Positions 46,191 through 56,214 of a DNA stretch of 64,000 bases are shown here, piece by piece. Both the position numbers and the translations under genes were made by a program. The notes beneath the pieces were generated by a model. That model had not been told where the DNA came from. It did no database searches and saw only the letters and a program-made list of their open reading frames with translations. Origin of the DNA: Sesamum alatum (Eukaryota; Streptophyta; Magnoliopsida; Lamiales; Pedaliaceae); contig JACGWO010000003.1 of assembly GCA_034509735.1 (NCBI GenBank), forward strand, positions 9,486,001 through 9,550,000. Direction: 5' to 3'. Every line of letters starts with the position of its first letter. Positions within the stretch are counted from its first letter, which is position 1.

Positions 46191-46380
46191 CCCTGTTTTC
46201 TTGTAGTGGAAAGAACAAGTGTATATTATATTTGGAGAGGACGGAATTGATCAAACGCTATTTAATTAACGAGATCAAACCTCCTAATGTTCAATTGTAT
46301 AAACAAAAGAACTTGGAAGAGTTTCTTGGAAGAGAGGGAGAGAGATTCGGCAGAGAGAGAGAGGGAGGAGGCCGAGATAT

Positions 46381-46400
46381 GTGTGTGTGTGTGTGTGTGC
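46381..46400. repeat. (GT)n microsatellite in the Element 8 LTR
   Basis: About ten GT units following a GA-rich stretch (about 46330-46375). Confidence 0.85.
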
Positions 46401-47844
46401 GCTTCAAATTTCATCATCCTCTCTAAAGAGAACACTTAGGAATATAATAGAGGAGGAATCCTATTCCTATTCCAATTCTTACACTTTGAAGACTCCTTCT
46501 TGAATAGGATTTGACCTAGTCAAATCCTAGTCAACTTTTAGCTTCTTGGTCAAACCAATCTTAGCCATTGATTTCTCTCTTTAATCTCAACCATTGATTA
46601 ATTTAATGGAATATTTAAATCTAATTTAAATAATCCTAAAGGCAATAAATAAATATATCAAATATAAATATTTATTCCAAGCCCATGAAATTAATTTCTA
46701 ATAAATCTAATTTATTAGATAAATTCCTTTCATCTAATAAAAAGAATTAACTTCTTCCAAGAAAAGAAGGACCCGATTAAATCCAATTTAATCGTTCCAT
46801 TTCTCCAAATATTTAATTCCAAATTAAATATGTCATGTATGCGGATTGTGTGTGACTCTTTAGGTTCACCTTCAGCTAGACTTGGTTGGATTCCTAGAAC
46901 TCGCCCGTCACCATGGGTGGCCGTCTAGCAACGGTCCATGGCACTAGAGACTATGTGAATATGCGTGGGGATGAACATTTAGGCTCTACAGTACATCTAT
47001 CCATCCGTCTACGGTCTCACCACTTAGCGTCTAGGGCACGGATTATGTAGGTACCCATTTTGGACCTAACTGTTGATCTGTCCTTTGCCAAACGCCGCAG
47101 GGAACCCTTCCCTTCTGTTCAGTTACTCTGGCCACAGATTTTAGGGACAAGACACAGAGTATTGTGAGACACAACTGTCAACACCTTTCGACATGAGACA
47201 TATCCTTTCTTGGAAACTACTGTCACGTTGCACACCATGGCTGCACTAGATATGGCTTATGACTACTCAAGTGTATTTTGGCAATCTCTCACCACACCTA
47301 AGATACAGTCTCGATGTACAGGTAAACTCAGCAATTCCTCAAATCAAAGGATTTGACCTGTATCGTTGGAATCGGGAACTCACGTCATACCTAGTCGACC
47401 CTACTCAAGGTCCTCCGTAAGATGGTTCCCGCGAGTAACCTCAGTCAGTCGTTCCCTAGCAGGCCGTTCCACTAACACTACTTAGACGACCCTCGTCACC
47501 CGTCGATGAAACACGGTAGCATATGCTTAGTGCAAGTCTCAAGGGGAATCTCGGTACCCATTTTCGAGATTCCTTAACTTGGAGATTTCCAGACTGATTC
47601 GGCAGAACTGATTTCATGGAGCTACCTCCAAGCGTAGTCTCAGTCCCCAAAATGTGATTTCAGTCTGCGGGCTTTGTTTGTGTAGCGAACAGTTATAAAG
47701 CAGATAAAGTGAACACAGACAAAGTATGTGCCAAATGAATTTCACTTTCCTATTCATCAAGGTTTTATCATAAACGTCGAAATTGTTCATACATAGGTTA
47801 CAATTTGCGTACCAAGATTGGTTACATGGTCACCTATTCTAATA

Positions 47845-47855
47845 ATCTCCCACTT
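47845..47855 (-). other. Polypurine tract of Element 8
   Basis: Sense AAGTGGGAGAT next to the 3' LTR. Confidence 0.88.
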
Positions 47856-48006
47856 GACCTTTAAAGCCAATCGTCCATATGCCTAATCCCCATCTTCTCA
47901 AGATGTTGCGTATGAGCGCTCTACGACACAGGCTTTGTCAGCGGATCTGCTGTGTTGTCTGCTGAGTTGACTCGGTCCATCCGAACGTCACCTCTTCTTA
48001 CCATTT
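47856..48006 (-). pseudogene. RNaseH C-terminal end of Element 8
   Basis: Antisense of the last RNaseH codons (relatives read DRVNSADN, TKPMSQ and ATHNILRR-type text). It is cut by Element 9 at the duplicated cattt and continues at 58453. Confidence 0.82.
48002..48006. repeat. Target site duplication (cattt), left copy, of Element 9
   Basis: Matches 58453-58457. Confidence 0.93.
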
Positions 48007-50245
48007 TGAAAGAATCGGGTACGGCCCGGGAACGCAACGGAAGCGTAAAAAACTTTAATTTAAGACATAATTTAAATTGGATTCAAAGGGGTGTTCCCTT
48101 TGAAGTTCCCGGGCGTTCGGTGTTTTGTCAAAGCACAAACAACAAAATAAAACATGCAGGACATGTGGCTTAAAAGGAGAAAAACAAAATTGCACAAAAT
48201 GTAAAAGGAAACCAACCTTTATCCGTTTATGTAGAACGTGTTCGTGCGTTGTTCCTTTCTTTTCCTTCTTCGTTCGTCCACTTGAGAGCTCAACGTAGAA
48301 CTCCTCTAATGCGATCCACACCACACTATGGATTTATTTCTACTCTATTGCTAGATAGAAAATAGAAACAAAGAAGAAGAAACAATTCCAAAGAAAGCAC
48401 TATCGATTAGTGTACCTTGGAATGTTTTTGTTCAATCTTCTCTAAGAAGTATGAACACTAAAAGAGAGAATTTTCAGAGAGTATTTTGGCCTAAAAACTC
48501 CAGCAAAAATGAAGCAAGTGATATCAATTGTGTCTAGCAAAGTAGTTTTGTGTATATGGAATGTAGTGTTCAAAAAAACCACCTACACAAGTAACCTCCA
48601 AGGCAACTTCCACATACATACACTTCTAGCATATCCACTACACATGATAGCAAAGAAAAACCACCCACAAAAGGGCAAAAATTCGTGCACATCATGTACA
48701 TATATGGAAGAGTTGAAACTCTTCCTTAACTAGCTTCAACTTGCATGAAAAAATGGACTTGGACCTTTATGTTTTTGGACTTGTATTTAATCAAATTAAA
48801 TAAAGTCCAAACATATATCCATTGGGCATTAATTAATCTAATTAATTTCAATCCAATTGAAGCCCAATTATTTATTTAATCCAATTAAATAAACATAAGT
48901 CCAAATCAAGAATAATTGATCCAATCAACTATTCTAGCCAAAACCCGATAAATTAATCCAATTAATTCAAAGGTTCTTAGTCCAAAAAATTAACTAATCC
49001 AATTAATTAATTCTTGGACCATCCATCAAATGGATTTCTCAATAAATGATCCAATCATTTATTTTCTCTCTTGAATAAATTTAATCCGATTAAATTTATT
49101 CGCTTCTTCTAGAATTAATTCCAAATTAATTCCGCCAAATCCAAAGTGATTTGTGTGTGACTCATTAGGTTCACCCTCAGCTAGACTTGGGCTTGTGTCC
49201 AACACAATAGATCAATTAAATCCAATTTAATTAATTGTTTTTCGATTAACCATTAATCGAAAAAACGCCCGTCACCATGGGTGGCCGTCTAGCAACGGTC
49301 CATGGCACTAGAGACTAGGTGAATGTTGGCGTGAACATTTAGGCTCCCGAGTTCCATACGAGTACGGTCCTTCCATCATCCGTCTCCCGGTCTAAGTCTA
49401 AGGCATGGAATTGGACGTCGGTTCCCATCCTGGACAAGACAACTATGCTCAGTAACTCGAGGCACGTTTACTCTATCGATCGACGTGGGAAACCATTCCC
49501 TACTCGACCAATCGCTGTGGCCACAGACTTATAAGAGTTTAAACTGTCTCAGAGCGCATAGGAGACTCGACTGTCATATACTAACAGGTGACGGATCCTA
49601 TCTTGGAATCCACCGTCCTCAATACATATTCCGACTGCACTGTATAAGGCTTATGATGAACGTATCCCAGATACAGACATCCCTTACCAGATGCTAGATA
49701 CAACCATCATATGCATGTGACTGCCATGATTCCTCAAGTCTGAGGACTAATCTCGTACTATCGGAGCCGGGAATGCCAGTCATACCGACCAAGCCTCCAA
49801 GGCTTCCATATGACGATTCCCGCGAGTCAGTTCAGTCAGCTGACATCCTTGTCAACTAACCCACTAATATTGCATAGACGTCCAACGTCTGTCGCCGATG
49901 AAACACGGCACTCATCCAATGAATGCAATACTTAGTGCAAGTCTGTATAGGACTCTTGATGCCCTGTCTCAAGGTCCTCGACTTGGAACATTTCAGACCT
50001 AACCCTCAGAAGTTGGTTTCATAGCTGCCATCCAATGCGCAACCCAACTACATGGGTTGTTTGTTTGGCCTGTGGGCTTTGTTGTGATGTTAATGGAATA
50101 AACAAAATAGCGAGCACAACAAATGGAACTGCCAAACATGAATACTCACTTTATTCATATAAGAATATTACAATTACAATGACATTGTCAGAAATAGATT
50201 ACATCAAGGCCAATCTAATTGGCTTTCCGGTCACCTATTCTAACA
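48007..50245 (-). repeat. 3' LTR of Element 9 (2239 bp)
   Basis: Sense TGTTAGAATAGGTGACC at 50245 to CGTACCCGATTCTTTCA at 48007. Close relative of the solo LTR 13403-15648. CCATGG block at about 49275-49325. No TTGAC cluster upstream of the transcribed part, unlike Elements 1, 2 and 8. Confidence 0.95.
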
Positions 50246-50256
50246 ATCTCCCACTT
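50246..50256 (-). other. Polypurine tract of Element 9
   Basis: Sense AAGTGGGAGAT. Confidence 0.92.
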
Positions 50257-51770
50257 GACCCTAAAGCCAATCACTCATGACCCTCAAACCCATCTTCCCA
50301 AGATGCTGAGTATGAGCAACCTGCGACACTGGCTTGGTAAGCGGATCTGCCGTATTTTCTGCCGATGTGACTCGGTCCATCCGAACGTCACCTCTTCCCA
50401 CCATCTCTCTAAGCAGATGGTAGCGTCTAAGAATGTGTTTGGATCGGTGATGAGATCTCGGTTCCTTCGCTTGCGCTATAGCCCCGTTGTTATCACAGAA
50501 GATAACTACTGGCTCGGCAATGCTAGGCACTACACCCAACTCTTGGATGTAGTTTTTCATCCAAACCGCCTCCTTAGCTGCTTCCGAAGCCGCTATGTAC
50601 TCAGCTTCCGTGGTGGAATCAGCTGTAGTATCCTGCTTGGAACTTTTCCAAGCCACCACACCACCATTCAGCCTGAATACAAATCCAGATTGAGACTTGG
50701 CATCATCCTCATCAGACTGGAAGCTAGCGTCGCTGTAGCCTTCCAGAATCAACTCTCCACCACCGTAAACCAAGAACATATCCTTAGTCCTTCTCAGGTA
50801 CTTAAGAATGGTCTTGACTGCAGTCCAGTGAGCCTCACCAGCACAAGCCTGATATCTGCTCGTTACGCTCAAAGCGAAAGCGACATCGGGCCTTGTGCAC
50901 TGCACAGCATACTGTATGCTGCCTACAGCGGAAGCATAGGGGATGTCCAACATCCTTCTAACTTCCTCATCAGTCTTAGGAGACTGCTTCTTGGACAGTT
51001 TAACCCATGCCTCATAGGAAGGAATCCTCGTTTGGAGTTTTCCATCTTGAATCTCTTCAAGACTTTCTCAACATACGAGGTTTGGGTCATTCCTAACATC
51101 CTTTTAGATCTATCCCGGATAATCTTGATGCCTAGGATGTAGGAAGCATCACCCAAATCCTTCATGGAGAATTGTGTGGATAACCATACTTTCGTGTCAC
51201 CTAACATCTTTACATCATTCCCAATGAGTAAGATGTCGTCCACATAAAGCACTAGGAACGCAACCGAGCTCCCACTGACCTTCTTGTATACACAAGGGTC
51301 GAACTCGTTCTTGATGAAATCATAACCCCGTATGACTTCATCAAAACGGATATTCCAACTTCGGGAAGCTTGTTTGAGACCATAGATGGACCTTTGGAGA
51401 TGGCAGACCTTCTGCTCTTCTCCAACAGATGTGAAACCCTCCGGTTGATCCATATAGATCTCTTCCTCAACAAATCCATTAAGGAAGGCCGTTTTCACGT
51501 CCATCTGCCATATTTCATAGTCATACCATGCAGCTATGGCAAGCATAATCCGAATGGACTTAGCCATGGCTACGGGCGAATAGGTTTCCTCAAAATCGAC
51601 CCCAGGCCGCTGAGTATAACCTTTTGCCACAAGCCTGGCCTTGAAGGTAGTCACCTCCCCATCAGCTCCAAGCTTACGTTTGTAGACCCATTTACACCCG
51701 ACGGCTTGACACCCTTGGGTGGATCTACTAAGGTCCAAACCTTGTTTGAACTCATAGAGTCCATTTCGGA
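50257..51770 (-). pseudogene. Reverse transcriptase-RNaseH of Element 9
   Basis: Two open stretches cover the domain pair. 51738-50923 (271 codons) holds [60 protein letters not shown] (first catalytic Asp) and [18 protein letters not shown] with YVDD at 51235-51246. 50953-50261 (230 codons) holds the end of RT ([20 protein letters not shown]) and complete RNaseH (LILEGYSDASFQSDEDDA, ADSTTEAEYIAASEAAKEAV, FCDNNGAIAQAK, HILRRYHLLREM). They are out of frame through one missing base near 51003, in the codons for KLSK of relatives. A second frameshift near 51700 separates RT from the linker. Apart from these the catalytic residues look complete. Confidence 0.92.
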
Positions 51771-53090
51771 TTTCATGGCCTCAACCCATTTTCCCGAATC
51801 GATGTCCGACATCGCTTCTCCGTAGGTCTTTGGATCATTGTCTAACTGACCGGTCAGACCCAGAAACCCATACCTATCAGGTTGATGGGAAACTCTAGTC
51901 GACCTTCGGAGGACAGGAATATCGTCAGTGGGAACTACAGGTGCAGATGATGTCGCTGCATCCGTTTGAGGTATTGCCTCACTTGATTCCTCAAGGAGCA
52001 ATTCCTCACGACGGGTATCTGCTGGAAAACCCTTTTCCAGGAACACTGCGTTTCTCGAGACAAAAACCTTTTGCTCGGAAGGATCATAAAAATAATACCC
52101 CGCAGTTTCCTTAGGATAACCCACGAACCTGCACAAACTAGACCTCGAGTCCAGTTTGTCTCCCACTAGTCTCTTGACGTATGCAGGGCTACCCCACACT
52201 CTCAAGTACTTGTAGGAAGCAGGCTTGCCATGCCATATCTGATATGGCGTCTGGGCCACAGTCTTAGAAGGCGCCATGTTTAATAACTTGGCCGCCGTCT
52301 CAAGAGCATAACCCCAGAAGGATAAGGGCAGTTCGGTAAAACTCATCATGGATCGAACCATGTCCAACAAGGTTCGATTCCTCCTTTCAGAGACGCCGTT
52401 CAGTTGTGGCGTTCCGGGAGGAGTCCATTGAGAGAGAATCCCATTCTCTTTTAAGTAATCCAAGAATTCCCCACTCAAATACTCACCACCTCGATCCGAT
52501 CGAAGGGCTTTAATTTTGCGACCAGTTTGGTTTTCAACTTCAAGCCTGAACTCTTTAAACCTTCCAAAAGCCTCAGACTTGTACCTCATAAGGTAAACAT
52601 AACCATACCGTGAGTGATCATCGGTAAAAGTTATGAAGTAAGAAAACCCTCCTCTGGCCTGTGTATTTAGTGGTCCACAGACATCTGAATGGATCAAATC
52701 CAACAGACCACTGGCAAGCATGCTTTGTCCAACAAAGGGCTTCTTGGTCATTTTCCCTTTAGACAAGACTCACAGGCCGGTAGATGGTCCAAATCATCTA
52801 TTTCTAGACTCTTTGAGTCCACCAACCTCCTAATCCTGTCTTGAGAGATGTGACCTAGCCTTGCATGCCAAATCTGTGCGTTTTCTTGATTATCCATTTT
52901 TCGTTTGTTTTGAGCAGTCATGATCAAAATCACGCTGTTGAAGAATATAAAGACCATTATGAAGTTTACCTAGCAGATGTGAAGAACCATTCTTCATCAA
53001 ATAAAAACAATTTTTATTGATCATGAACTCAAAACCAGCATTGTCCAACAACGGTATTGAAATGATATTCTTGATCATGCTAGGTACATA
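51771..53090 (-). pseudogene. Integrase of Element 9 (catalytic triad intact)
   Basis: The zinc-binding N-terminus is in 52957-52748 (IWHARLGHIS..., LPACESCLKGK; HHCC). A one-base loss near 52750-52760 separates it from the 371-codon core (52766-51651). In that frame the triad is Asp28 (HSDVCGP), Asp91 (RSDRGGEY) and Glu127 (NGVSERRNR), with exactly 35 residues between the last two: DD35E. The C-terminus has WHGKPASYKYLRVWGSPAYV and GYPKETAGYYFYDP, followed by the linker RRSTRVSHQPDRYGF. It lies between PR and RT, as required for copia. The pre-integrase stretch (53078-52890: LLDNAGFEFMINKNCFYL) precedes it. Integrase joins element cDNA to chromosomal DNA. Confidence 0.92.
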
Positions 53091-53330
53091 ATAGCAATCT
53101 TTTAATTCTATCCTAACTTGATCACTAACAACTAAGTGGACTAGACCTACAGCTTCAGCAGCAATAGCCTTGCCATCACCCCAGCCTCAGCACGACCTCG
53201 TCCCTACTTAGCTTTCTGCTTCTTTCCAGCACCTGCAAATCATTGCAGATGTGAGCTCCACAGCCGGTATCCAATACCCAAGAAGCAGAATTAGTAATCA
53301 TGTTAACCTCAATAACAAACATACCTTGAA
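53091..53330 (-). pseudogene. Protease of Element 9
   Basis: Sense NMITNSASWVLDTGCGAHIC with the active-site DTG, then NDLQVLERSRKLSRDEVVLR (about 53310-53176). A frameshift follows the gag knuckle, and later codons (GKAIAAEAVGLVHLV-type) run on in another frame toward the pre-integrase. The aspartic protease processes Gag-Pol. Confidence 0.85.
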
Positions 53331-54167
53331 TTGGAGAGGAGCTTGGGGCAGTCCCTCTTCCAATGCCCTCTTCCATGGCAATGCATGCAAACATCATTTG
53401 CCCTCGATTGCTGCGGTCCAACCTTTCCCTTTCCTTTGCCCATCCCCACTGGGGCAACAGGAGCGCTAGCAGCGGCTTTTGCCTTTCCCTTCTTCCTCTT
53501 CCAGCGTCCGGCCCTCTTGCCTTTCGCCTTAGAGGTCGAAGCCTCCCCAACCAGTATCGCCGGCGCAGACCTTTTGGTCGTTGCTTCGAACTGGGTCAAC
53601 ATGTTTATCAACTCGTGTATGGACTTCTCAAGCCCATTCATGTTGTAATTCACGACAAAAGGGTCGTAAGAGGGAGGAAGAGACTGAAGGATCACATCTA
53701 TATATGTATCATTATCAAGCCCAAACTTTGAGATCCTCGAGTTTTTCCACAAGGGAAAGCATCTTTGATCCCATGTTCATGTACAGAGGATCCTTCAGTC
53801 ATCTTGGTGCCGAAAAATGCTTTTGTGGCGGCATATCTAATATGCCTATCCGGAACCGCGTACATATCCTGTAAGCGGAGCATTATCGCGTTGGCATGGT
53901 CCAGCCTATCATACTGCTTCTGGATCTCATTGGTCATGGATGCCAGTATGATGCTGCGTACCTTGCGGTCATCCTCATGCCATTTTTCGAACGTCAAACG
54001 CTCTTCTGGCGAGGAACCTTCCGGCAAGGTTACGGGAAATGGCTTATCAGAACATAAGCCTGGTTTTCGTAATCGAAGACAATCCTCAGATTACGCAGCC
54101 AATCGTTGTAGTTTGTTCCATTAAACTTATTAGTCTCCATAATCATAGATAACGGGTTCTTAGACAT
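53331..54167 (-). pseudogene. Gag of Element 9
   Basis: Start codon at 54167 (MSKNPL...). An early frame break near 54035 is followed by an open part (54027-53698: KWHEDDRKVRSIILASMTNE, YAVPDRHIRYAATKAFFGTK, MTEGSS). A one-base change near 53750 follows. The next open part (53752-53309, 147 codons) has LDNDTYIDVILQSLPPSYDP, the basic linker, and a complete zinc knuckle C-MH-C-HGRG-H-WKRD-C. This is a copia gag of usual architecture and about 280 residues if the frame were continuous. Single-base frameshifts are the only visible damage. Confidence 0.88.
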
Positions 54168-54525
54168 CTACATTCAAAAATGTAAAGCAGAAATTAGCAA
54201 ACGAATTGTAATATTAATTCAAGTTTATGACATGGTCTTTAGTCATTAACCCTCCCACTATTTCTACGAAAGCCCACACTCTCAAGTGGGGTTTTCGGGA
54301 AACCATTTCCTAGTGGGCTTGGGATCCACAAACGCAATTCTCCATGCCCGCTTTTACGATTCACATAGAAAACGCTTTGTGGGAGGTATCTAATACATTC
54401 TCATCCAATGAGATCCCAGATATTTTGCCTCACCTCTTTCACATGATTCCGAGGACTCCAAGCGAATCATGTTACTTCGGCGTTAGGCCCGACCCATCAA
54501 CCAAATCATATCTCAACTGTCGCCC

Positions 54526-54623
54526 CCACGACTCGTGAGACAGGGAAACAAGAGCATATTCCTTTGTTCGTAACAATAATGCAGCTTTCTTTCATTCCAA
54601 AAACGTGCCACGACTCGTGAGAC
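54526..54623. repeat. Paired CCACGACTCGTGAGAC motif, Element 9 leader
   Basis: Copies at 54526-54541 and 54608-54623, 82 bp apart, identical to those of Element 2 although the sequence between them is only loosely similar. Confidence 0.87.
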
Positions 54624-54926
54624 CACGCTTTAGAGGAAAGTAGCTTCCTCATTACATTATTACGGATGGAAGGCTTGGAATAATCAAACCATTTGATTTA
54701 ATTCCATTTGGGCTAATATTTACTTGGCCATCAAGTGAGAGTTCATCATTTTATTAAGACCGAGACCTCATCATGATTAGTATTTTGCATGCTCAAGATT
54801 TATACATATAATGTAATAAGATGCATTCCAAACACACCATACATCAAAGCATAAAAAAAACTTAAGCACATGCAAACAAGCCTAGCACGCCCCTGTTAGG
54901 ATGATCACAAGCCCATTCTAAGTGAT

Positions 54927-54944
54927 CCACTGAGCCCGCAGTGG
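54927..54944. other. Conserved leader hairpin CCACTG-N6-CAGTGG (Element 9)
   Basis: Same stem and loop (AGCCCG) as 6593-6610 and 63116-63133. Confidence 0.8.
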
Positions 54945-55659
54945 ATCTATGGTCAAACTAGGGTAGACTACACTATTACAATATTTACATCCCATTATCA
55001 TTCTAATGGGGCTTGTAAAAATTCCTCCTTTGTTCTTCTTGACCTTCCATCATGGGCTCTTCCACCGGACCTTCATCTCCTTGGAAGCTTACAATTAATA
55101 AAAATAAATCCTCACCATCTAATCTACTCTCATTACAACTTAAAAGAAACCCCAATCATAAGTCGGGGGGAGTACATTAATAGAGAGAAAGAAAGCCTTA
55201 TTATTCAAGGCAAAAAAACGATAGAGAGAAGAAAAACAAAGAGGCACGCAGGCCTCACCCACAATAAATTAAACCATACATAGGCTAAAAGGGCTAGTGA
55301 TCATCCTTATTGTTTAACAAATAAACAACAACACAAAGCACATTTACATCAAATATAAATATGCAACATAAATACATACATGTATTTATAACAAGATATC
55401 CATATCTAACCATAAACATAATTAAGTGCAGAAAATAATATATTAATAATGCAATTCAAAAAATGGATATCAACCCATACATCCAATGTATAAACCATTT
55501 TAGTTTGGAAACCATTTCCAAAATAATCTAAGGCATCAAAAAATAATTTTAGAAAAATCCAATTTAACTAAAATTAAAATATGCCAAATTACTAACATTA
55601 GAAACAGCAGAAATCAGAAAATTGAAATTTTCACGAAAAAAGATGCAAAACGGCCTAGA

Positions 55660-55946
55660 CGTCCAGACCGGCCGACTGCCGCCGCACGCGCGCGCGCGCA
55701 GGCACCTCTGCCTGCGCTGCGCGCGCGCGCGCGGCCAGCGCGCGCAGCACTGCGCGCCCAGCGCACAGCGCCTGCGCGCAGCGCACGCCGCGCGCGCAGG
55801 CCGCCTGCCTGCGCTGCCCGCCAGCACGCACGGCCAGCGGGCGCGCGCGCCAGGCAGCGCGCGCAGGCCACTGCCCGCCGCGCGCGCCCGCCTGCGCGCC
55901 TGCTGGCCCAGTGACCGGCCGGCAGGCAGCAGCAAGCAGACGGCTG
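55660..55946. other. GC island in the leader of Element 9
   Basis: About 285 bp, the longest of the four islands, with repeated alternating GCGCGC tracts and the stem GCAGGC (55699-55704)/GCCTGC (55710-55715). It lies about 255 bp after the primer-binding site. Frames on both strands are open by composition only (Arg/Ala/Cys-rich). Confidence 0.9.
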
Positions 55947-56201
55947 CTGAACTTTTCCAAATTTTTTTTTTTTGAAATTTCTGCTGTAAAACTGAACTAA
56001 AAACATGCATTTACAGAAAATCAAATTCTCATAAAATGCATAGATATCCATAATTTCAAAAACCAAAATTAACATATATTTTCATACATTTAATCATGCT
56101 AGAAGAACCATAAAACATGCTTTCCAAAAGCATTTAAAACACGTTCAACATGCTTTACACATAATAACATGTAAATCCTTAAAGCCACAACACCGAACCG
56201 G

Positions 56202-56213
56202 GCTCTGATACCA
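56202..56213 (-). other. Primer-binding site of Element 9
   Basis: Sense TGGTATCAGAGC, one base after the 5' LTR. Confidence 0.93.
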
Positions 56214-56214
56214 C

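Larger units (their letters stand above)
42014..46208. mobile_element. CACTA (En/Spm-type) DNA transposon, 4195 bp, non-autonomous
   Basis: The left end is CACTACAAGAAAACAGGGTA, the right end is its inverted copy ending TTCTTGTAGTG, and the 3 bp duplication gaa lies on both sides (42011-42013, 46209-46211). Both ends are packed with the subterminal motif AGAGACGGAA/TTCCGTCTCT, about 42070-42320 and 45780-46190, as expected for transposase binding in this superfamily. No transposase reading frame of useful length is present, so it would need help in trans. The middle (about 42850-45760) is AT-rich with intron-like texture and may include captured host fragments. Orientation cannot be set. Confidence 0.95.
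41647..47844 (-). repeat. 3' LTR of Element 8, split by the CACTA transposon
   Basis: Sense start TGTTAGAATAGG... is seen with one change (ATTCTAATA at 47844). Sense end is CGCCTTTGCTAGGATTTCA at 41647. Without the CACTA insertion and one gaa it is 2000 bp. TTGAC motifs lie at about 46500-46560, and a (GT)n run at 46381-46400 lies near the expected transcript start. CCATGG block at about 46905-46960. Confidence 0.9.
54168..56201 (-). other. Long untranslated leader of Element 9 (2.03 kb)
   Basis: No gene is visible. It carries the paired 16-mer CCACGACTCGTGAGAC at 54526-54541 and 54608-54623, the hairpin CCACTG-N6-CAGTGG at 54927-54944, a GGGGGG run (about 55166-55171, plus strand), and the GC island 55660-55946. 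These marks come in the same order as in Elements 2 and 8, while the sequence between them differs considerably. Confidence 0.88.

Noticed and set aside
49485..49697. Plus-strand frames inside Element 9 LTRs (for example 48509-48733 with 56716-56922, and 50035-50280 with 58243-58602)
   Set aside because: Duplicated LTR sequence with gap differences. No domain, and not kept in the solo LTR.
50219..51142. Plus-strand 307-codon frame
   Set aside because: Fully antisense to the RT-RNaseH of Element 9, whose minus-strand motifs (YVDD, ADSTTEAEY) are unambiguous.
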